The notes under the pieces were generated by a model that was not told the origin of the DNA, made no database searches, and saw nothing but the letters and a program-made list of their open reading frames with translations. Made by a program: the position numbers and the translations under genes. Shown here in pieces: positions 5,443 through 10,531 of a stretch of DNA of 10,531 nt (positions within the stretch are counted from its first letter, which is position 1; each line of letters starts with the position of its first letter). The DNA is from JAPWJZ01 sp035626855. GTDB taxonomy: Bacteria > Pseudomonadota > Alphaproteobacteria > Micavibrionales > UBA2020. The stretch lies in NCBI GenBank assembly GCA_035626855.1, contig DASPMW010000138.1:1-10531 (forward strand). Reading direction: 5' to 3'.

Positions 5443-6918
5443 ATGACACAGGTGAATTTGCTTAAAAAAGCCGTGCTCTTCTCGGGCGTCGCGATCATCG
5501 CTTTCGCGGCATCGGCGCAGGCCGGATTTGAATGGAAAGGCCCGCTGACCCCGCCGCCCGCTGCCGTCATCGTCGCGCCGCCGGTCGACACCAACCCCTC
5601 CGATGACCTGACCCCGGTCACGTCGTGGAGCAAGGACGATCCCGCCGGCGCGCCTGCCGTGGTGACGCCCATGCCCGCTCCCGTTGCGGTGCAGCCGATG
5701 GAAACCATTCCCGCCCCGGTCGCTTCCGCGCCAGTCGTCTCCGCGCCCGCTGCCATGACGCCGGTCCATGATATGTCCGCGCCCGCGCATGACATGGCAG
5801 CTACTCCTGCGCCCATGCATAATGCCGAAGTCTCGGGCGACGTATTGTCCGGTTTCGGCAGCGACGTTCCGCTCGTGATCGCGCTGCAGCAGGTGGTGCC
5901 TGCCGGCTACCAGTATTCCTTCTCCAGCGGCGTCAATCCCGGCGTCTCCGTTTCCTGGGAGGGCGGCAAGCCCTGGCAGGGCGTGCTTTCCGACATGCTG
6001 GCGAAACAGGGTCTCGGCTATCGCATCCAGGGCAGCGCCGTCGTGATCGGCAATTACGCCTCGCCGGAAGCACCGCAATCCGCCGCCATGGATTCCTCTG
6101 CGGCAATGGCGTCCACGCCTGAAAGCGATGCCGCAGCCGGCATGTCGCCGATGCCCTCGGACGACAGCTCGGCGCCTGTGAACATCGCAAATCCCGCACC
6201 TGAAGCGCAGCCGGTGCAATCGAGCGTGATCTCGGAAAAGCCCGTGACGATCCACCGCGAAAAGCGCTCCTCGCTGCTCGAGCGCCTGGGCTGGACGCAT
6301 GGCACGCGCCAGGATACTGATAACATCGCCGTCCCGCCGGAAACGGCATCGCAGCCGGGCCAGCAGGGCGCCGCCCCCGCGCCGGATTCTTCCATGTCGG
6401 CGGACCCCATGACCGAACCCGCGCCCCCTGCGCAGCCGGCTGCCGAGTCAATGCCGCCCGAGCAGCCCCGCCGCCAGCTCCTGCGCCGCAGCCACCGTGA
6501 CGACAATGAAAGCCAGCGCGACAATAACGACAGCCAGCCGCAGCAACTGGCAGCGGCCACGCCCCCGGCGCATATGTCGGCGGATGCCGCCATGGCTTCC
6601 TCCGCAGTTGAAGCGGGCGCAATGCCCGCATCCGCAACGGCAAACGCCGCGACCGGTGACTGGAATGGCGCGAAAGGCCAGACCCTGCGCGATGTCCTCA
6701 AGACCTGGTCGGATAAAGCCGGCGTCGAGCTTTACTGGTCAATCGATTATGACTATCGCCTCTCGGACAATGTGAACTTCCAGGGCGGTTATGACCAGGC
6801 AGTCGGCAGCCTGCTCGACAAATTCGCGACCGTCCGTCCGCAGCCTTACGGCCAGCTGCACCAAAGCGCCAACGGTCCCAGAGTCTTGGTTGTGAAGTCT
6901 TACGACCTCACCAAGTAG
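5443..6918 (+). CDS. Exported protein with two TcpQ/PilL-like domains
   Basis: From ATG 5443 the protein has 491 residues. Residues 1-27 are a signal peptide (AASAQA before GF). Residues about 28-130 are Pro/Ala/Met-rich with small HDM repeats. Residues about 133-203 are a first TcpQ-like domain (VPLVIALQQVVPAGYQYSF, SVSWEGGKPWQGVL, GYRIQGSAVVIG). Residues about 204-405 are a low-complexity Pro/Ala/Ser/Gln-rich linker. Residues about 409-491 are a second one (GQTLRDVLKTWSDKAGVELYW, VNFQGGYDQAV, PRVLVVKSYD). TcpQ and PilL domains occur in proteins associated with type IV pilus secretins and IncI-type loci, and resemble secretin N-domains. A periplasm-spanning partner of the outer-membrane core is a reasonable inference. 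The frame opens at TTG 5407, but AGGA at 5429-5432 and the signal peptide favour 5443. It follows icmT behind its own promoter-like sequence. Confidence 0.8.
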   Translation: MTQVNLLKKAVLFSGVAIIAFAASAQAGFEWKGPLTPPPAAVIVAPPVDTNPSDDLTPVTSWSKDDPAGAPAVVTPMPAPVAVQPMETIPAPVASAPVVSAPAAMTPVHDMSAPAHDMAATPAPMHNAEVSGDVLSGFGSDVPLVIALQQVVPAGYQYSFSSGVNPGVSVSWEGGKPWQGVLSDMLAKQGLGYRIQGSAVVIGNYASPEAPQSAAMDSSAAMASTPESDAAAGMSPMPSDDSSAPVNIANPAPEAQPVQSSVISEKPVTIHREKRSSLLERLGWTHGTRQDTDNIAVPPETASQPGQQGAAPAPDSSMSADPMTEPAPPAQPAAESMPPEQPRRQLLRRSHRDDNESQRDNNDSQPQQLAAATPPAHMSADAAMASSAVEAGAMPASATANAATGDWNGAKGQTLRDVLKTWSDKAGVELYWSIDYDYRLSDNVNFQGGYDQAVGSLLDKFATVRPQPYGQLHQSANGPRVLVVKSYDLTK

Positions 6919-6959
6919 TCTCCCGCCAAACCCTTGGATTTCCCTATTATTTGCGAAAT

Positions 6960-6989
6960 CTGTCACATTTTAACTAAATGTGATATGCT
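6960..6989 (+). promoter_or_regulatory. Weak candidate promoter for the tandem gene array
   Basis: CTGTCA (6960-6965) and TATGCT (6984-6989) are 18 nt apart, each 4/6 to consensus, with the inverted repeat occupying the spacer. The pair would start a leader of about 95 nt before the ATG at 7090. It is weak alone; the coincidence with the inverted repeat adds some support. Confidence 0.3.
6963..6983. promoter_or_regulatory. Perfect inverted repeat, probable operator before the tandem genes
   Basis: TCACATTT (6963-6970) and AAATGTGA (6976-6983) are perfect 8-nt inverted arms around TAACT, in an AT-rich patch that stands out from the GC-rich surroundings. No T-tract follows, so it is not a convincing terminator for the TcpQ-like gene. 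Its form suits a dimeric transcription factor. The arms resemble CRP/FNR half-sites but in inverted order and with different spacing, so no regulator is named. Confidence 0.45.
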
Positions 6990-7000
6990 AGAAAGATAGT

Positions 7001-7034
7001 CGAAACAGCAGTTTCGCTGGGCCGCGCGCTGCGG
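7001..7034 (+). other. Two short consecutive stem-loops in the leader of the tandem genes
   Basis: CGAAAC (7001-7006) pairs with GTTTCG (7011-7016) around the loop AGCA. CCGC (7022-7025) pairs with GCGG (7031-7034) around GCGCT. Both would lie in the leader RNA if transcription starts near 6995. They may form a 5' structure; the second is short enough to be chance. An ATG at 7037 opens a short frame of about 45 codons overlapping the next gene out of frame, with no clear ribosome binding site. Confidence 0.3.
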
Positions 7035-7089
7035 TCATGCGTGATTTGTGTGTGCTTGCTGTCGTTGTTGCTCATGGGGTTTTGGGGCC

Positions 7090-8454
7090 ATGCAAAAACT
7101 GGGCGTCGTCAAAAAGTTTCTCATCGTCTTCTCGCTCATTGCCATGCTCGGCATCGGCTTCGTGACGATGAACGTCATGACGTCCTGCAAAGCGGAAGCG
7201 CAGGTTTGCACCTGCGGCACGCTCTGTACCTATATCGGGATGCCGACCGCCGCGCTGACGCAGATCATGGCGACCCCAATCACCTCGGGCGTCGCGATCG
7301 CGACCGCATATCTTTCCGTCTATTATGCCTGGGCCATGGAGACCGGTTTCGGCCTGTCCGTCGCGCAGAAGATATATGAAGTCAGCAACAACCAGATCGA
7401 CTGGTGGGACACCTTCTGGTACTACAACCTCCGCCCCGCGATGATGGACATGACCGACCAGCTGGTGACGATGGACAAGCACCAGGACCTGCAGATGGGC
7501 AAGTTCAACGACGTGCAGAACCTCAACCGCACCAACCGCGACATGATGAAGCAGGAAATCGCTTCCCACCGCGAATTGCGCCCGGGTGAAAACGTCTGCC
7601 AGGCGGGCACGATTTCGGGCGGCATGAACCGTGCGGCCGTGCTCGGCCGCACCTACGCGGCGGCAGCGCCCGCCGCCAAGGCGCCCCGCACCGGCAACGC
7701 CAAGGGCACGGCGGCCGCGCAGGGCTCGGCGACCGAGCAGCGCCAGAACTGGGCGCAATATGTCAGCAAATACTGCGACCCGCAGGAAAACGCGGGCGCC
7801 TCCGGCTGCACCACCGCCGGCACGCTTGCCGGCCGCGACATCGACGTCTCCGGCGAAGTGTTCCAGAAAGACACGATCGACCTGAAAGACCCCAACACCA
7901 AGATGGTCATCGACGACATGATCCAGCAGATCGCGGAGCCGCGCGTGCGTGAGCCGATTCCGGAGGGCGCTGTGACGACCGGCTCGGCCAAGGGGCAGGA
8001 ACAGGTTCTCATTGGCGAATCCTACAAGGCCAAGCGCCAGTCGATTTACGATGCGCTTTATTTCGTCGTCGCGCGCCGCGCTCCCGGCTCGAAAACCGGC
8101 GAGTTCCTCGAGCAGCTGCGCGGCGTCGCCGCAGGCGTTTCCGGCCCGACCGCCGGCGGCGCGGGCGTCGACCCCGCCTATTTCGCGCCGAACCAGAACC
8201 CGTCCCGCAATGAGATCATGCAGGTGATGATGGCCGAGCGCTTCCGCACCGGCACCTATAACGTCGACCAGGTCGACAACCCCGAAAACAACGGGCGCGA
8301 GATGGTGGTGCAGCAGGCGTTCCAGGCGATGCAGATGAGCGACCAGCTGGACCTCATGGACCGCTACGCCGTCATGCTGGCGGCAGAAGTCTCGGAAAAC
8401 GTGCGCGCCTCGAAATCGCTGCTGGAGAATACTGACGACAGGCCGACAAAGTGA
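7090..8454 (+). CDS. Exported Cys-containing protein, first of three tandem paralogs (unrecognised family)
   Basis: From ATG 7090 the protein has 454 residues. GGGG at 7076-7079 is well spaced for this start. The frame opens at GTG 7048, but that adds an implausible Cys-rich prefix before the signal. Residues 10-27 are a signal or anchor helix, with possible cleavage after AEA (37) before QVC. Cys40, 42, 46, 170, 229 and 240 follow. Residues 53-83 are hydrophobic. The most distinctive motif is W110-YYNLRPAMMDMTDQ, then a helical Gln/Asn-rich stretch, then RPGENVC (Cys170), an Ala-rich linker, YCDP and SGC (Cys229/Cys240), and a C-terminal helical domain (about 371-440). I do not recognise the family. 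Its signal peptide, helical nature and T4SS context would suit a VirB5-like surface or pilus-tip role, but this is a guess. It overlaps the next gene by 4 nt. Confidence 0.8.
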   Translation: MQKLGVVKKFLIVFSLIAMLGIGFVTMNVMTSCKAEAQVCTCGTLCTYIGMPTAALTQIMATPITSGVAIATAYLSVYYAWAMETGFGLSVAQKIYEVSNNQIDWWDTFWYYNLRPAMMDMTDQLVTMDKHQDLQMGKFNDVQNLNRTNRDMMKQEIASHRELRPGENVCQAGTISGGMNRAAVLGRTYAAAAPAAKAPRTGNAKGTAAAQGSATEQRQNWAQYVSKYCDPQENAGASGCTTAGTLAGRDIDVSGEVFQKDTIDLKDPNTKMVIDDMIQQIAEPRVREPIPEGAVTTGSAKGQEQVLIGESYKAKRQSIYDALYFVVARRAPGSKTGEFLEQLRGVAAGVSGPTAGGAGVDPAYFAPNQNPSRNEIMQVMMAERFRTGTYNVDQVDNPENNGREMVVQQAFQAMQMSDQLDLMDRYAVMLAAEVSENVRASKSLLENTDDRPTK

Positions 8455-9998
8455 GCACCGCCATGAAAAAAACGCTGCTGCAAAAATTGTCAGCTTTCCG
8501 CTTCGGCATCGGGTCGACGGCGGCCGTTCTTATCGTTTTCTTCCTGATCGGCTATAACGCGACCGTCGCGGAGAATTCAAGCTGCAGCGCGCAGGTGAGC
8601 GTCAACGTGCCGCCCGCCACGCCCGTCGTCGTCACCGGCGGCCCTTGCCCGTCTGCCTGCGCGACTCCGCCCGTGACCCCGCCCTGCGAGCCCGCGATCA
8701 CGTCCGAATCCGCAGTCAACATCATGTGGAACGCCTTCGACCAGACGCTCAAGCGCCTGACCAACCAGATCCCGCCCTATATGGCGACGCAGCGCGGCGG
8801 CGGCGTGGTCAACTCGGGCAACGGCCTCGAAGGCTATCTTGGTGGCATCGTCGACGCGATGCTCTTCGCGCTCATGGACCGCCTGAACGACATCGAACTT
8901 GGCTACATGGATTGGTTTGACACCATGTGGTATTACGGCCTGAAGCCGGCGCTGATGGACATGACCGACCAGCAGAACACCGGTAACGCCGACCAGAACC
9001 GCACCTTCCAGGCCGGTCAGGACGCGAATGACGAAGACCAGGTCAACGTCGGCCAGATGGAGCAGGAACAGCGCGACAACCGCACCTTCCGTCCCTCGAG
9101 CGAAGGCGCGGCCTGCCCGGGCGCAATGGCCGCGGGCGGCACGGGCCGCCAGCAGAATCTCGCCAAGAACATCCGCAAATCGATGCAGAAAGTCACGCTC
9201 GACGACGGCCTGAACCGCAAGGGCACGCCCTCCGCGAAGGGCCGCGGCGCCAAGCTGCAGGCGCGCAGCTCGACCTATGAAGACACCTTCTGCGATCCCG
9301 ATGACAACGATGGCGGCAACAACTGCACCGGCACCCCGGTTCCCGGCCTGTTCAACGCCGATGCGCAGATCACCAAGACGCTCTATGCGACGCTCACCAT
9401 TCCGCTGCATGACGGCACCAACGGCCCGAAATACGAAGCTGCCACCAAGGCGCTGCTCGACAACCTGACCGGCGACCCGACCCCCGACCCGATGTCGCAG
9501 GCGGTCATGAAATCCGCGCAGGCGCAGCAGGAATGGGTTGACCGCCGCTCCTATCTCGCCCGCATGGCAGCCATCCGCACGGTGCCGCAGCTTGGCATCG
9601 CGTGGCGCACGCCCGGTACGCGCCTGTCGACCTGGGTTTCGCAGCTGCGCCAGGGCGCGGGCGCGCAGCCCGGCACCGGTCCCTCCACGGGCCCGAGCGG
9701 CACCTGCTCGACGCAGACCGACGGATCGCCCTGCGAGATGTCCGACAACCCCAGCTACAAGGAAGTGCTCCACGCGATTTCAGTCGACCGCTTCAACTCG
9801 GGCAAATACGCCAACGGCATGATCACCGACGAAACCGACATGGAGATGGAGAAGCTGACGCTCGAGAGCTTCTACCTGATGCAGCTACGCGATTATTACG
9901 AACTGCTGGAGCGCATGAGCCTCACGCTCGCGGTCCAGGTGGCGATCCTGGCGGACCAGGCGCCGAATACGGTCCCGCTCGCCGACAGGCCGAGGTAA
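8451..9998 (+). CDS. Exported Cys-rich protein, second tandem paralog (unrecognised family)
   Basis: From GTG 8451 the protein has 515 residues. The start overlaps the previous stop as GTGA, which suggests coupled translation; ATG 8463 is an alternative. Residues about 23-42 are a hydrophobic signal (AVLIVFFLIGYNATVA before ENSSC). A Pro/Cys-rich segment with four Cys follows. It then repeats the layout of the previous protein: W160-YYGLKPALMDMTDQ, RPSSEGAAC (Cys222), FCDP and NNC (Cys281 and Cys292, 11 residues apart as in the first paralog), Y-L-A-R..PGTRLSTWVSQLR matching the first paralog's PGSK..LEQLR, and a C-terminal domain from PSYKEVLH (residue 434) that parallels PSRNEIMQ in the first. 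Nine Cys lie after the signal, which makes it a plausible client of the DsbC-like protein. No catalytic motif is visible. Confidence 0.8.
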   Translation: MSTAMKKTLLQKLSAFRFGIGSTAAVLIVFFLIGYNATVAENSSCSAQVSVNVPPATPVVVTGGPCPSACATPPVTPPCEPAITSESAVNIMWNAFDQTLKRLTNQIPPYMATQRGGGVVNSGNGLEGYLGGIVDAMLFALMDRLNDIELGYMDWFDTMWYYGLKPALMDMTDQQNTGNADQNRTFQAGQDANDEDQVNVGQMEQEQRDNRTFRPSSEGAACPGAMAAGGTGRQQNLAKNIRKSMQKVTLDDGLNRKGTPSAKGRGAKLQARSSTYEDTFCDPDDNDGGNNCTGTPVPGLFNADAQITKTLYATLTIPLHDGTNGPKYEAATKALLDNLTGDPTPDPMSQAVMKSAQAQQEWVDRRSYLARMAAIRTVPQLGIAWRTPGTRLSTWVSQLRQGAGAQPGTGPSTGPSGTCSTQTDGSPCEMSDNPSYKEVLHAISVDRFNSGKYANGMITDETDMEMEKLTLESFYLMQLRDYYELLERMSLTLAVQVAILADQAPNTVPLADRPR

Positions 9999-10001
9999 CA
10001 G

Positions 10002-10531
10002 ATGGTCGAGGTAAGTATGACAGGCAAGTTCTCTTTCCTGCGCTCGAAGGCGGCAGCCGCGGTGCTTGCGGCCTTCCTCTTTTTCGCTCCCGCCAGCGCC
10101 CATGCGCAATGCGAAGTGCCGGGCGTGACGATCGCCGCGGCCGGCGTCAATGCGACCGCCGAAATCGCGCTGCTCAACCTGAACTATATGGCCGTGCCGC
10201 CCACTGGCGGCGGCATCCTGCCGACCGCCTGGACCGTCACGACGCAGATCACGCAGGCGCTTTTGAACGCCGCGCTGAAGGCTTTCGAAACGCGCCTTTA
10301 TAACCGCCTGCGCAAATTCTGGGACGATTACCTGGAGGCGCTGCAGGACATGACCGCGCAGCTTAACTCATCCCTCAACGACGGCACGCGCAACATGAAC
10401 AGCCTGTTCGATACCGGCGGCATGACGCTGAACCAGCGCACGCTGCAGAATATCGAGGTGCAGGCGAAAAAGCAGTTCCAGCCCACCAACGAAGGCTGCC
10501 GCTTCGACACCGCCGCCAAACACATGGCCGA
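10002..10531 (+). CDS. Exported protein, third tandem paralog (3' end outside window)
   Basis: The frame is open to the window end (176 codons plus 2 nt). Two starts are plausible: ATG 10002 behind GAGG at 9992-9995, and ATG 10017 behind GAGG at 10008-10011. The longer is given because it begins 3 nt after the upstream stop, but the shorter gives the cleaner signal peptide. The signal ends ASAHA before QCEVPG. A hydrophobic/Ala-rich segment is followed by KFWDDYLEALQDMTAQLN (Trp107) and QPTNEGC (Cys166), 59 residues apart, against 60 and 62 in the two upstream paralogs. The WYY and RPAMMD residues are less conserved here, so this member is the most diverged. Function is unknown; the position argues that all three act together. 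Confidence 0.78.
   Translation, partial: MVEVSMTGKFSFLRSKAAAAVLAAFLFFAPASAHAQCEVPGVTIAAAGVNATAEIALLNLNYMAVPPTGGGILPTAWTVTTQITQALLNAALKAFETRLYNRLRKFWDDYLEALQDMTAQLNSSLNDGTRNMNSLFDTGGMTLNQRTLQNIEVQAKKQFQPTNEGCRFDTAAKHMA

Noticed and set aside
5413..6300. 295-aa minus-strand frame and several others across the TcpQ-like gene
   Set aside because: Repetitive GC-rich linker sequence stays open in several frames. Composition is Arg/His/Gly-rich and no start context or motif supports them.
6963..6983. CRP/FNR site
   Set aside because: The half-sites are in the opposite order (TCACA...TGTGA) and wrongly spaced compared with the known consensus.
7048..7089. Cys-rich N-terminal extension (MCACCRCC...) of the first tandem paralog
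   Set aside because: There is no ribosome binding site before GTG 7048, and it would place 14 residues before a normal signal peptide that has its own well-spaced GGGG.
8577..9773. 398-aa open frame on the minus strand
   Set aside because: It is antisense to the second tandem paralog, has the His/Arg/Gly/Ala-rich composition of a GC-rich shadow frame, and shows no recognisable domain. The + strand frame has a signal peptide and homology to its neighbour.
1..10531. CRISPR array, tRNA/rRNA, insertion sequence, oriT or relaxase gene
   Set aside because: I looked for regularly spaced direct repeats, transposase or relaxase motifs, terminal inverted repeats and structured RNA genes and saw none.

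Overview
The window is GC-rich, densely packed DNA with every credible gene on the + strand. It carries part of a type IVB (Dot/Icm, IncI-like, MPF-I) secretion or conjugation locus. The organism is probably a Gram-negative proteobacterium. I lean towards Alphaproteobacteria from the GC-rich codon use and the style of the proteins, but this is inference and no rRNA or other marker is present.

Layout. (1) 1-516 is the 3' end of an apparently unrelated polytopic membrane protein. (2) 517-686 is a less GC-rich gap with a TATAAT-like box and a hairpin. (3) 687-1979 encodes a periplasmic DsbC/DsbG-like thioredoxin-fold protein with a CEHC active site, then a small SLT-type lytic transglycosylase without a signal peptide. 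(4) About 1980-2129 is a gap with a terminator-like inverted repeat. (5) 2130-5320 is the recognisable core, dotD-dotC-dotB-icmT, tightly coupled by 22-23 nt overlaps. This is the order of traH-traI-traJ-traK on IncI plasmids. (6) After a promoter-like region, 5443-6918 encodes a 491-aa exported protein with two TcpQ/PilL-like domains joined by a long Pro/Ala/Ser/Met-rich linker. (7) After a second gap holding a perfect inverted repeat and small hairpins, 7090-10531 encodes three consecutive exported, cysteine-containing proteins that look like diverged paralogs. The third is cut by the window end.

How they may work together. DotD and DotC, with DotH outside this window, form the outer-membrane core of a T4BSS. 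DotB is the PilT-like hexameric ATPase and IcmT is a small inner-membrane component. The transglycosylase would open peptidoglycan, the TcpQ-like protein would span the periplasm or join the outer-membrane complex, and the DsbC-like protein would isomerise disulfides, most plausibly in the Cys-containing tandem proteins. No relaxase, coupling protein, DotA/G/H/O or integrase is visible, so the window cannot say whether the system moves DNA or proteins.

Most unusual points: the unrecognised tandem family with a conserved W-(about 60 residues)-Cys layout; an Asp in place of the first Walker A Gly of DotB; a DotC without a lipobox; and inverted repeats lying inside both candidate promoters of the downstream half.
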